The notes under the pieces: generated by a model | What the model saw: only the letters and a program-made list of their open reading frames with translations | Told to the model about the DNA's origin: nothing | Databases searched by the model: none | Shown: positions 26,649 to 34,792 of the stretch, piece after piece | Numbering within the stretch: the first letter of the stretch is position 1 | Layout: every line of letters begins with the position of its first letter | Made by a program: the position numbers and the translations under genes | DNA from: JAWXCM01 sp034408745 | Lineage (GTDB): Bacteria > Acidobacteriota > Terriglobia > Bryobacterales > Bryobacteraceae | Length of the DNA stretch: 64,000 bases | Direction of reading: 5' to 3' | Assembly: GCA_034408745.1 (NCBI GenBank) | Contig: JAWXCM010000393.1 | Span: forward strand, 1-64,000

Positions 26649-27074
26649 CTACTCCTGAAACAACTTCGGCGGAACGGAGAAGTATCGGCTAAGTTCTTTG
26701 GCCTGCGTTCGGGAAATGGGCCTCCGGCCTTCGAGCACTTCTCGCGCCAGGTGAGGTGTTCCAAAGATGGGCGCAATGTCGTCAACTTCCAACTGGTTGG
26801 ACGTCATCAGTTTCTGCAGGGCTACATGCGGAGCGGGTGGTTTGCCGTCCTCCTCGGCCTCTTCTTCGTCGGCGTCGTCGCCCAGCACCTGTGCTTCAAA
26901 CGCCTCGACCAGAAGCACGATCAGCGCCAGTGCCTCGCGTTCTTCTTCGGCGAGCTGCTCGCCCTTCTCCATCAGCGCCTCGGCGACCAGCAGGAGCCGT
27001 TCGTGCTCCTCCGGTGTCTCGATCAGCCGGGGCCGAATTTCTTTTAGTAAATCGCCGTACCGTTCTTCGTTCAT
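26649..27074 (-). CDS. HigA-like antitoxin/HTH protein
   Basis: 141 residues from ATG 27074 (start chosen for the MNEERYGDLLKEIRPRLIET beginning and an adjacent AACGGA; ATG at 27089 is possible). The first half is a helical domain of the HigA/YgjM kind (EEREALALIVLLVEAFE), then an acidic stretch DDADEEEAEEDG, and a helix-turn-helix (LQKLMTSNQLEVDDIAPIFG, with AREVLEGRRPISRTQAKELS). HigA antitoxins repress and neutralise HigB toxins, but no HigB-like gene adjoins, so it may be a solitary regulator. Confidence 0.78.
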   Translation of the reverse strand: MNEERYGDLLKEIRPRLIETPEEHERLLLVAEALMEKGEQLAEEEREALALIVLLVEAFEAQVLGDDADEEEAEEDGKPPAPHVALQKLMTSNQLEVDDIAPIFGTPHLAREVLEGRRPISRTQAKELSRYFSVPPKLFQE

Positions 27075-27112
27075 TCCGTTAACCAGCATAAAGCCATATA
27101 CTGAAAACAGCG

Positions 27113-27286
27113 ATGGCTGAAAAAACAAAGCCGATCTACGTAACCACCTGGGAGGGGCGAATGGTACTGAACGACGCCCGGGCGCTGGTGCGGCTGCCCA
27201 AGGTTCAAAAGGCACTCGCCCGCATCGCTGAGTCTGTCAAAGACGATCCGAGCGTCCGCAAAATGACCCGCGGCGCCTTGAAGTAG
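27113..27286 (+). CDS. 57-residue conserved-looking small protein
   Basis: ATG 27113 to TAG 27284-27286, divergent from the HigA-like gene with 38 bases between starts. The protein starts MAEKTKPIYVTTWEGRMVLN and is basic and helical with TRGALK at the end. The regular GC-rich codon pattern, tight spacing to the next gene (2 bases) and good start support it as real. No family recognised. Confidence 0.55.
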   Translation: MAEKTKPIYVTTWEGRMVLNDARALVRLPKVQKALARIAESVKDDPSVRKMTRGALK

Positions 27287-27288
27287 CC

Positions 27289-28140
27289 GTGCCTCAGGGG
27301 TTGCTGCTTTTGCCTCTGCTGGGCGGCTTTCTCTTTCTCCACCTGTCCCATTTATTTCGATTCCAGGCGCAGCGCTACGACGGGAACCGCCTGCTGTTCA
27401 CATCTGCCGCTGCGGGAAGTGTGTTGCTGCTCATCGGTCGCGCCGCGGTCCTTGCCACTGGCCGGATTCCGCAGTTCGGGCCCTGGGCAGGGACTTTGTG
27501 GTACCAGCTGGCACCCTTCCCGCACTCCGATACCTGCGCGTGGTCGCTGGTTCTGGGTCCTTTACTCGCTGTGGGCGTGGTCAATCGTATCTGGCGGCCC
27601 GAAGCTGCCCGGCTGCGCGAAATTCAGGTCAATCAAAGGGCGGATGGGCTCATAAGACTGATCGACCTCGCCGTGCGGCGTAATGAGCTGATATCGGTGA
27701 CTCTGGACAACAGGAAGTGGTACGTCGGGTACACAAGTGAAGCTCCGAATCTCAATCCCGAGGAGAAGTACTTCCGGATCCTTCCGGTCCTGAGTGGTTA
27801 CCGGGACAGCCTCACCATGGAGGCGCATCCCACGCTCTTCTACAGCGACGTCCTGGAAGAGTCCGATCCGGCCGACCTGCTGGTGACACTGCCGCTTGCG
27901 TCGGTGAAATCGGCCAACCTCTTCGATCCCGACCTGTACGACCGCTACTTCAGTCCGCCGTCCCCGGCCCCTCAGCCGGAACAGAAGCCGCAGGCGTCAC
28001 GCCCGGCTGACGAAGCGGTTCCCGGCGATGGAGAACCGCAGAGGCCAGTCGAGGCACTGGGTGATGCCCACGCGTGGACCGCACACTGTCTCGAAGCCGG
28101 CCAGCCCTGTATCGCGGATGGTCAGCGAACCGCGGGTTAG
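27289..28140 (+). CDS. Membrane-anchored protein of unknown function
   Basis: 283 residues from GTG 27289, two bases after the previous stop. Two to three N-terminal hydrophobic helices (LLLLPLLGGFLFLHLSHLF; AAGSVLLLIGRAAVLATG; LVLGPLLAVGVVNRI) lead into a soluble domain containing RADGLIRLIDLAVRRNELIS and VTLDNRKWYVGYTSEAPN, then a Pro-rich tail. The last 144 bases overlap the convergent glycosylase gene, and the tail there is low complexity, so the true protein may lose its C-terminus. Function unknown. Confidence 0.62.
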   Translation: MPQGLLLLPLLGGFLFLHLSHLFRFQAQRYDGNRLLFTSAAAGSVLLLIGRAAVLATGRIPQFGPWAGTLWYQLAPFPHSDTCAWSLVLGPLLAVGVVNRIWRPEAARLREIQVNQRADGLIRLIDLAVRRNELISVTLDNRKWYVGYTSEAPNLNPEEKYFRILPVLSGYRDSLTMEAHPTLFYSDVLEESDPADLLVTLPLASVKSANLFDPDLYDRYFSPPSPAPQPEQKPQASRPADEAVPGDGEPQRPVEALGDAHAWTAHCLEAGQPCIADGQRTAG

Positions 28141-28572
28141 ATCGGCCCCGTTCAGCGCGCGTGTGATTCCCAGGGCGAGCGTCAGTTTTCCGGGTCCCGA
28201 CGCGAGGTCCTCCACCCGCTTTACCTTCGGGCGGCGCGCCTGCATCGTGTCGATTCCCCGAACCGGTTCCAGCGCCCGAATCAGCACTGCGCCCGCCACC
28301 CCGTCGGGCTCGGCCACCACGTTAACGCACTCATACATGCCGTAGATGAAATACACGTAAGCGTGCCCGGGAGGTCCGAACATCACGCGAGTGCGACCGG
28401 TGATTCCGCGCGCGGAATGCGCGGCCAGATCGCCCGGGCCGCCGTAGGCCTCGGTCTCGACGATCAGGCCCGACGTCTCACCATGCCGCAGTTCCTTGCC
28501 GAGCAGATCCCGCGCGACCTCGACGGTTGGCCGCGCGTAGAAAGAGCGCCGCAGGATCCGGCCAGACTTCAT
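27997..28572 (-). CDS. 3-methyladenine DNA glycosylase, AAG/MPG family
   Basis: 191 residues starting MKSGRILRRSFYARPTVEVA. Family motifs: DLLGKEL, the catalytic Glu in IVETEAYGGPGDLAAH, the intercalating tyrosine region in GHAYVYFIYGMYECVNVV, and ASGPGKLTLALGI. It removes alkylated purines to begin base excision repair. A longer reading frame in the same phase runs into the permease gene and is rejected because the ATG at 28572 gives the exact family N-terminus. ATGA overlap with the permease stop. Confidence 0.92.
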   Translation of the reverse strand: MKSGRILRRSFYARPTVEVARDLLGKELRHGETSGLIVETEAYGGPGDLAAHSARGITGRTRVMFGPPGHAYVYFIYGMYECVNVVAEPDGVAGAVLIRALEPVRGIDTMQARRPKVKRVEDLASGPGKLTLALGITRALNGADLTRGSLTIRDTGLAGFETVCGPRVGITQCLDWPLRFSIAGNRFVSRA

Positions 28573-29972
28573 GCGATATCGGCACCAGCCGCCGCATCGT
28601 GACGGATGCGGAAGTGGTATACCAGTGCGCCAATCACCACCGTGCCCAGCGCGAAGAGCGAGACACGGCTCTGCAGTGTGATCCCGTAGAGCGTCATCCA
28701 CGCACCGGCGACCACAAAGAGGCTCGGCACCAGCGGCCAGGCGAAGCTCACCGCCGGCAGCTTCTGCCAGCCCTGCTGCCGCTTCCGGAAAACGAATACT
28801 GAGGCCACCGCCAGCATCATGGTGAAGTTCAGCGTCATGCCGATGTAGAACAGCAGCTGAGGAAACGGCGTCACGGTCATGATGACGGAACATACGCCCT
28901 GCGCGAGAATCGCCACCACCGGAGTTCGATACGTGGGATGCACCTTCGCCGCGACCGCGAAGAATGCCCTGTTGCGCGCCATGGCGTAATACACGCGCGG
29001 GCCCACCGTCACCATCGCGTTCACGGTCGACATCAGCGAGACAGCCATCAACAGGCTGAACACGCCGGCGATCTCCGGCCCGAACAGCTTCTGGGCCGCC
29101 ATGGACCCAATCGCCAGCACACCCTTCATCTGCTCCAGCGGAGCCGCGTACAGGAACACCACATTGAGCGCCAGATACAAGGCCGCCACCAGCAATGTGC
29201 CGAAAGCCAGCGCACGGGGCAGCGTCTTCTCCGGCTGTCGAATTTCCTCCGCCACGTACGTCGCCGCATTCCATCCGCTGTAGGCGACGTAAATCCAGAA
29301 CAGGCTGATGACGAATTGCTGCGCCACCGGAACCGTGCTGGTACGAACCGCGGGCATGCTGAAGTGAGACCAGTCGCCTGTGCCGAACGCGAGGCCGAAG
29401 ATGACAAAGCACAGCACCACCATCACCTTCAGGGACGTGAGCGCGTTCTGGATCTTCGCCACTCGGTGAAGGCCAACGATGTTCAGCACGGTGAAGGCGG
29501 CGATGAGCGCGGAGGCGACAATCTGGGCGCCGCCGAGTTTAAAGGTCCAGTCGCCCGATCCGAACACCCACTGCGCATTTGCCTGCCTAATTCCGGGAAA
29601 GAAGAAGCCCAGGTAGTCGGAAAACGCCAGCGCCGCAACTGCGATTGGCGCCGAAAATCCGGCAAAAAACGAAACCCATCCTGTGATAAATCCCCACGCC
29701 GGACCATAGGCACGGGTGAGGTAAACGTACTCGCCACCGGAGCTCGGAAAATTCAAACCGAGTTCGGAGAGGGAGAGCGCACCGCACAATGCAAGAACTG
29801 CGCCAACGAGCCAGATCAGCAAAAACAACGTGGGATCGCCGAGGTCGCCCGCAAGGAAGCCGCTGGTGGTGAAGATGCCGGTTCCGATCATGTTGGAGAT
29901 CACCAGTGCTGTCGCGCTGACGACCCCAAGCTGACGAACCAGAGTGACTGGTGCCTGAGTTGTGGTTCCCAC
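28569..29972 (-). CDS. APC-family amino acid permease
   Basis: 467 residues, about twelve helices. It opens TQAPVTLVRQLGVVSATALV then NMIGTGIFTTSGFLAGD, the first-helix glycine motif of amino acid/polyamine/cation transporters; SELGLNFPSSGGEYVYLTRA in helix 3 is also typical. Substrate is not predictable, though the closest style is the LAT-like subgroup. It is co-transcribed with the glycosylase by a four-base overlap. Confidence 0.9.
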   Translation of the reverse strand: MGTTTQAPVTLVRQLGVVSATALVISNMIGTGIFTTSGFLAGDLGDPTLFLLIWLVGAVLALCGALSLSELGLNFPSSGGEYVYLTRAYGPAWGFITGWVSFFAGFSAPIAVAALAFSDYLGFFFPGIRQANAQWVFGSGDWTFKLGGAQIVASALIAAFTVLNIVGLHRVAKIQNALTSLKVMVVLCFVIFGLAFGTGDWSHFSMPAVRTSTVPVAQQFVISLFWIYVAYSGWNAATYVAEEIRQPEKTLPRALAFGTLLVAALYLALNVVFLYAAPLEQMKGVLAIGSMAAQKLFGPEIAGVFSLLMAVSLMSTVNAMVTVGPRVYYAMARNRAFFAVAAKVHPTYRTPVVAILAQGVCSVIMTVTPFPQLLFYIGMTLNFTMMLAVASVFVFRKRQQGWQKLPAVSFAWPLVPSLFVVAGAWMTLYGITLQSRVSLFALGTVVIGALVYHFRIRHDAAAGADIA

Positions 29973-30001
29973 GGTGCCGCTATTGTAACTCTGCGGCGCG
30001 C

Positions 30002-31195
30002 TTAGCTGGCGGCCAGAATAGGTGCGCGGCTGGAAAACAGTACACCCTCGTAGTTCTCGTACACCTTCTCAAACACCCGGTCCCAGGAAATGGAGCAGGC
30101 GTGTGCCCGGGCGGCGTGCTTCATCCGCTCATGAGTCTCGCGATCCTGCATCAGATCCAGAACGCACCGGATGAACGCCCGGTCATCGGCTGCCACAAAC
30201 CCGGTCTCGCCCGACCGCACCAGGAACTTGGGACCACCGCCCACGGTGACGACGGGCGGCACGCCCGACGCGAGGGCCTCCAGAATCACGTTGCCGAATG
30301 TGTCCGTGAATGACGGAAACGCAAACACGTCCATGTTGGCGTACGCATTCGCGAGGGCCTCGCCCTTGATGACCCCGGGCAGTTCCACGCGTTCCATATT
30401 CTGCCGAAGCCACTCATCTTCGCCGCCCGGTCCGATGATCAGGAACCGGTAATTGGTGTGACCCGCGGCGATGATCGCTTTCTCGATATCGGCCAGGAAG
30501 CGTACGTTCTTCTCTACGCTGAGCCGGCCGACGTAACCGATAGTGAACGGGCGCTCGCCAGGTGTGCGCTTCTGCGGTGAATAGAGGTGCGCGTCGACGC
30601 CACGCTGCATCAGGAAACACGGCTTGCCGGTACGGCTCGCAAGCAACTCCACAAGTTCCCGATTGGGAGCGAACAGCAGCCGTGCGATCTGGTAAAAGCG
30701 GGCCGCTCCGGTGAGTGCGCCTCGCTCGGCTGCCGACGACACAGCCTGGACTGTTGCCGCCGGAAGGAAGGAAAGCAGCTTCTCCAGACGCCGGCCCGCG
30801 TATTCGTGCACGTTCGTGTGCCACGACGCCACCAGCGGGATACGCATCTCATACGCCATCCAGGCGCCGAGCATGCCCATATCCGAAGGACCCGTCACAT
30901 GCAGCAATTCCGCATCGAACCGCTTCAGAGCTTCCAGCAATTCACCGCGGTACCGCCAAAGAAGCAGATCGAAGGACAACTCAGAGTCAGACTCAAGGTT
31001 GAATGCGGCGGCGCCCCGCTGCAGTTCGTAGATCGTGACGGCGCCGTCCTGTTCCACGCGTGTCGACGAACCGGCATGAACGCTGAAAAAGGGCAACTGG
31101 CGGCGGCGCGCAAACGCTTCGAACTGACGGCTGGTAAGGGCTACGCCGTTCACTTCATGAAACGAATCGGAAAAGAACGCTACCCGCCGCGACAA
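30002..31195 (-). CDS. Glycosyltransferase family 4
   Basis: 397 residues from a TTG at 31195, chosen because AAGGAG lies 10 bases upstream and the protein then begins SRRVAFFSDSFHEVNGVALT, the GT4 N-terminus. The C-terminal domain has YVGRLSVEKNVRFLADIEKA and the E-x7-E motif in DTFGNVILEALASGVPPVV. A retaining transferase using a nucleotide sugar, similar to MgtA/PimB-type mannosyl- or glucosyltransferases. It overlaps nothing but follows the PHP gene with a 2-base gap, suggesting one operon. Confidence 0.88.
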   Translation of the reverse strand: MSRRVAFFSDSFHEVNGVALTSRQFEAFARRRQLPFFSVHAGSSTRVEQDGAVTIYELQRGAAAFNLESDSELSFDLLLWRYRGELLEALKRFDAELLHVTGPSDMGMLGAWMAYEMRIPLVASWHTNVHEYAGRRLEKLLSFLPAATVQAVSSAAERGALTGAARFYQIARLLFAPNRELVELLASRTGKPCFLMQRGVDAHLYSPQKRTPGERPFTIGYVGRLSVEKNVRFLADIEKAIIAAGHTNYRFLIIGPGGEDEWLRQNMERVELPGVIKGEALANAYANMDVFAFPSFTDTFGNVILEALASGVPPVVTVGGGPKFLVRSGETGFVAADDRAFIRCVLDLMQDRETHERMKHAARAHACSISWDRVFEKVYENYEGVLFSSRAPILAAS

Positions 31196-31197
31196 GT

Positions 31198-32334
31198 TTA
31201 AATGACTCCTTCCTGCCGTTCTGCCAGTGCAAAGCGCAGTGCAACCCGGACCCGGCGGCTTTCCAGCAGCCGAACGCCCGCCATAAACCACCTTACTACC
31301 CGCGGTCCGCCGTCTGCCCACAACGATGACAGCGTTCGAATCTGGCCGTCATCTTTTTGAAAGAAAACCCGGTTGGTCCACTTCCGGCGGCCTTCCGCGA
31401 ACTCCGGATACTCCCGAACCACATCCACCAGACCCTGTAGCAGCCGAAGCCGGACAGGCTCCCGGTACTGACTGAGAAAAAGCACGGTGCTCTGGCGGCC
31501 GTTGCGGACCTCGTCCACGAAATCCTCGAACGTCGAGGCGTTTGTCAGGTTCACATTTGCGTTCGGTTCGCATCCGTGACGGTCCCCGCCTGAGATCACT
31601 GGAAGCCCCACCTCGGCAGCATACTTCATTACGCCTGCGTTCTCCTGATAGTAACGGAGTCCGTTGAGTTCTGCTGCGTGCAGATACTTGCCGAACAGGG
31701 CCGTGAATCGCTTCAGCGTGGCGCGGTGCGCCGCCTCACCGATGCATATTTCGTCCCACAGGGGATGATTCAGCACCAGCAGAGTCGAGGGGTAGCCGTT
31801 CAACATCTCCAGTACGCCGGCAAGCTTCGCTTCGTCCGGATGTTCCGTGTAGTCGGACAATACCGCCATCGTGGACTGCGCCTGGTCTGGGGGAAGGTTA
31901 TGGACGCCGAGATGGAAGAAAGTCGGGCCGAACGGGACGGTCCACTCTACGGAGATCGGGACGTCGCGCAGATCGCTGAGCACCCGCAGATGCAGCGCCG
32001 CCTCAATGTCGTCATGGTCGGAAAGCGACACCAGTGCCTTCAGCCCGAGCGTATTTTCAATCTGTTTACGCTCCAGATCGTACGCTTCGCGGGGCGGCAG
32101 TGGCGGTGTCCACCACGCAGTGCGAAAATCGAGCTCTTTGCCGTGAATCCGGCGGTATTTGTCCTGCTGCGCCTGTACCGCCTGGCACAACACCGGGATA
32201 TTCCGCGAGTAGCGCGGGATGAAGTCCAGCAACTCCCTGGATTGCTGCGTGTGGCTGTGAATGGAAACTGCTGTCTGATATCGGGCAGTTACGGCGGAGT
32301 TTTGCCAGATGTAATGGCAGGGCGAATCTGTCAT
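31198..32334 (-). CDS. PHP-domain metal-dependent phosphoesterase-like protein
   Basis: 378 residues from ATG 32334 (GGAG 8 bases upstream). PHP motifs: SIHSHTQQSREL, LVSLSDHDDIEAALHLR, VLNHPLWDE and ISGGDRHGCEPNANV, which supply the His/Asp metal ligands. The family includes phosphatases and nucleases. It lies directly before the GT4 gene; pairs of PHP protein and GT4 occur in envelope or lipid-glycosylation loci, so a shared role is possible but unproven. Confidence 0.82.
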   Translation of the reverse strand: MTDSPCHYIWQNSAVTARYQTAVSIHSHTQQSRELLDFIPRYSRNIPVLCQAVQAQQDKYRRIHGKELDFRTAWWTPPLPPREAYDLERKQIENTLGLKALVSLSDHDDIEAALHLRVLSDLRDVPISVEWTVPFGPTFFHLGVHNLPPDQAQSTMAVLSDYTEHPDEAKLAGVLEMLNGYPSTLLVLNHPLWDEICIGEAAHRATLKRFTALFGKYLHAAELNGLRYYQENAGVMKYAAEVGLPVISGGDRHGCEPNANVNLTNASTFEDFVDEVRNGRQSTVLFLSQYREPVRLRLLQGLVDVVREYPEFAEGRRKWTNRVFFQKDDGQIRTLSSLWADGGPRVVRWFMAGVRLLESRRVRVALRFALAERQEGVI

Positions 32335-32528
32335 TTCGGACGCTCCAGATGTACGGGATCTCAAGACACTTTCAGGTTGCGCTGTAGCCGTTTACAACCG
32401 AGTGGGCAGAGCATGAAGATCCGGTGAAGTTTAAACATTTTTTATTAGAAATGTGTGATGGCGTTCGCCACGCACTGCACTTCACCCTTTGATGTTGCCA
32501 ATTTGGATAACACCCATTGCGCGAAATG

Positions 32529-32540
32529 ACCCAATTGGGT
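32529..32540. promoter_or_regulatory. 12-bp palindrome upstream of small secreted protein
   Basis: ACCCAATTGGGT is a perfect inverted repeat 61 bases before the start at 32602 in an AT-richer region, a plausible operator. No protein can be assigned to it. Confidence 0.28.
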
Positions 32541-32601
32541 TAGACTCCAGATACCCAAGTCCGGAACCGGGCCACGGTGTTTACCAGAGGAGATGACAGT
32601 T

Positions 32602-32898
32602 ATGAAACTCGCAATCGCGTTCTCATTGTTCGCCGTCAGCATGTTCGCCGGGGAATGGAAGGGAACGATTTCTGACGCCAAGTGTGGCATGGCTCACGCC
32701 GACGCCTCCGAAAAGTCCATGAAGTGCGTCCAGGGCTGCGTTAAGGGCGGTCAGGCCGCAGTGTTCGTCACAGGCGACAAGGTAATCAAGATTGCCAATC
32801 AGGACGCCGTGAAAGAGCACCTCGGTCACAAAGTGACTGTTACCGGCAAGCTCGACGGTGACACCCTCACCGTTGACTCCGTCAAGATGGGCTCCTAA
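32602..32898 (+). CDS. Small secreted protein with OB-like domain (DUF5818-like)
   Basis: 98 residues from ATG 32602, nine bases after GAGGAG; the in-frame ATG at 32593 overlaps that Shine-Dalgarno. A signal peptide (MKLAIAFSLFAVSMFAGE) is followed by EWKGTISDAKCGMAHADASE, with a Cys pair pattern (C-x15-C-x3-C) and GHKVTVTGKLDGDTLTVDSV. This resembles small acidobacterial exported proteins with a Cys-rich SDxxCG segment that may bind metal or form disulfides. It is a single-gene unit. Confidence 0.78.
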   Translation: MKLAIAFSLFAVSMFAGEWKGTISDAKCGMAHADASEKSMKCVQGCVKGGQAAVFVTGDKVIKIANQDAVKEHLGHKVTVTGKLDGDTLTVDSVKMGS

Positions 32899-32921
32899 CA
32901 GTTTTTCCGCAAAGCACCACT

Positions 32922-32949
32922 GGGGCAGACTCCTACTGAAGTTTGCCCC
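32922..32949. terminator. Hairpin between convergent genes
   Basis: GGGGCA (32922-32927) and TGCCCC (32944-32949) form a six-base-pair stem around the minus-strand stop codon. The loop is 16 bases and there is no T-tract, so the assignment is weak. Confidence 0.3.
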
Positions 32950-34036
32950 GTCCTTCTACCTTCCACACCTCCAGTACCTCTTCCCCCTGAATCCCGTAAA
33001 CCTGTTCGTGTAAGTTCATTGCGACGCAGATGTGGTTCGGCATCACCCGTACTCTGTCGCCGACCTTCCAGCTTCCCTGTGCCTTACGGATGTCGACGAA
33101 GCCGTGTTCCTCGTTCATTTTTTCGAAGACGGCTCCGGGCGCCTCGGACAAATAGCCGAAACCCGGCTCGGCCGCCGCGTTCGGCTCCGCCGCCGACCGG
33201 TCTGAGGAGAACGTTTTCGAGCCGCCGTCGATGATCATCTGACCTGGAACCGAGGTCGACACCACGGTGGTCAGGATGGACGCCGCGCAGTCCTCCGGAC
33301 CACAGCCACCCAGCAGCCACGTGTTCCGGTCATTGAAGATATATGTACCCGGGCGGATTTCAGTGAGCCGCTTTACACGGTGCGATTCGAACAGCGTCGG
33401 GGTGGAACCGCCGCTGACCACGGGCACTTCGAATCCCGCCCGCTCCAGTTCAGCGACGGCAGCCGACACCAACTCGTCGAGAGCGCCGAGTTCGGCGACG
33501 CCGGTCGCCATGTCCTTGATGTGTCCGGGATAGAAGGTGATTCCGGCGAAGCGGAGGCCAGGCTCGGAGACAATGGCGCGAACCAGATCCAGCAGCGCTC
33601 GGTCGGGCGACACGCCGACGCGGTGCAGGCCCGCATCAAACTCGGCCAGCACTCCCACCTCGAAGCCGAGCTCGGCCGCGGCAGCCCCCATGCGCCTCAC
33701 GCCTTCGATGCTGTCGAGCGCCACGGTCACCCGGGTCTTGCGCGTGAGTGCCGCCAGTCGCTCCATCTTGGCCCGCCCGATGACGGGATAGGCGATTAGC
33801 AGATCCTCGGGGCCAGCGGCCAGCATCACCTCGGCCTCCGTCGTCTTGGCGACCGTCAGGCCGATGGCGCCCAGGTCGATTTGCCGCCGCCCCAGAGCGG
33901 GGATCTTGTGCGTCTTGGTGTGAGGCCGCAGGCGCAGTCCCTGGGATGTCGCATATTCCTGCGTGCGCCGCAGGTTGCGCTCCATGATGTCGACGTCGAT
34001 TACGATTGCGGGAGTATCCAGATCCGAAACGAGCAT
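32933..34036 (-). CDS. DSD1-family PLP enzyme (D-threonine aldolase type), cytoplasmic
   Basis: 367 residues. It opens SDLDTPAIVIDVDIMERNL, has the PLP lysine in RPHTKTHKIPALGRRQ, then GAIGLTVAKTTEAEVMLAAG and the C-terminal metal-site pattern PNHICVAMNLHEQVYG. It would cleave D-threonine or related beta-hydroxy amino acids to glycine and aldehyde. Unlike the paralogue at 8682-9917 it lacks a signal sequence. The start shares TAATG with the stop of the upstream secreted protein gene. Confidence 0.88.
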   Translation of the reverse strand: MLVSDLDTPAIVIDVDIMERNLRRTQEYATSQGLRLRPHTKTHKIPALGRRQIDLGAIGLTVAKTTEAEVMLAAGPEDLLIAYPVIGRAKMERLAALTRKTRVTVALDSIEGVRRMGAAAAELGFEVGVLAEFDAGLHRVGVSPDRALLDLVRAIVSEPGLRFAGITFYPGHIKDMATGVAELGALDELVSAAVAELERAGFEVPVVSGGSTPTLFESHRVKRLTEIRPGTYIFNDRNTWLLGGCGPEDCAASILTTVVSTSVPGQMIIDGGSKTFSSDRSAAEPNAAAEPGFGYLSEAPGAVFEKMNEEHGFVDIRKAQGSWKVGDRVRVMPNHICVAMNLHEQVYGIQGEEVLEVWKVEGRGKLQ

Positions 34037-34707
34037 TATTTTTGAAAGTCCAGCATCAGTGTGCCCTGAGGCGTCTTGTACATAAGTTCCAGATCCTTGA
34101 GCTTGTGCTTGCCGTCAAAGATGTAATAGAGATAGCCCTTCACCGGCTCCGCGGTTTTGCCCTGGACCAGTTCTTTCTTCTTCAGCGCGGCCAGCACTGG
34201 ATTGTCTTCCGCTTCCTTTTTATCGGCGATCTCGCTCTTTGTCTGAGCTTCGGTCACCGACGCTACATCGTTGTCGCCGCCGATCCTCTGTGGACGCCCG
34301 CCCCCTGTCCCCGGCATTCCACCCCAGATGGGACCGCGGCGGTTGCCGAGCGTTCCACCGCTGGCGCCCTGCGCCGTGCTCGACACGCGAAGTGCGCCCG
34401 GGCCTGCGATCTGACTCGGATGCATTCCGGGGCTGCGCTGCCCGTCCTTGCGCGAGATCAGAATAAAGTCGTCGCGGGATACCATCACTCCGTCGTCGGT
34501 GCGCGGTCTGACCTCGATCTCGATGACGATGACCTCGGCTCCAGGATCGATGCCCAGCGCCGCCACCACAGCTTCTTTCCCGAGGACGGCGAAGCCGCGA
34601 GCCTCGACGGCTTCGTTGCCCGCCTTCACCGGCTCGTTCTTCTCTTCAGCGCCCGTCAGCGCCAGCGCGAACAACGACACACCCGTCAGCAAAAGACGAA
34701 GCGACAT
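34036..34707 (-). CDS. Secreted protein of unknown function
   Basis: 223 residues with a strong Shine-Dalgarno (GGGGAGG). Signal peptide MSLRLLLTGVSLFALALTGA, then a domain with ALGIDPGAEVIVIEIEVRPR and SRDDFILISRKDGQR, a Gly/Pro-rich linker (RRGPIWGGMPGTGGGRPQR) and a C-terminal helical part (NPVLAALKKKELVQGKT) ending YLYYIFDGKHKLKDLELMY. I do not recognise a family. It is translationally coupled to the DSD1 enzyme, but the two act in different compartments. Confidence 0.65.
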   Translation of the reverse strand: MSLRLLLTGVSLFALALTGAEEKNEPVKAGNEAVEARGFAVLGKEAVVAALGIDPGAEVIVIEIEVRPRTDDGVMVSRDDFILISRKDGQRSPGMHPSQIAGPGALRVSSTAQGASGGTLGNRRGPIWGGMPGTGGGRPQRIGGDNDVASVTEAQTKSEIADKKEAEDNPVLAALKKKELVQGKTAEPVKGYLYYIFDGKHKLKDLELMYKTPQGTLMLDFQK

Positions 34708-34792
34708 CGCGATACCTCCCCCGAATTATAGTGCGCTTTAAAGCATCTGCCCCGGACAGCCGATAACTCCAACGGAGGCAGGACTCACACAC

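Noticed and set aside
28573..29412. Extension of the 3-methyladenine glycosylase frame into the permease gene
   Set aside because: The internal ATG at 28572 gives the exact family N-terminus and the expected 191-residue length.
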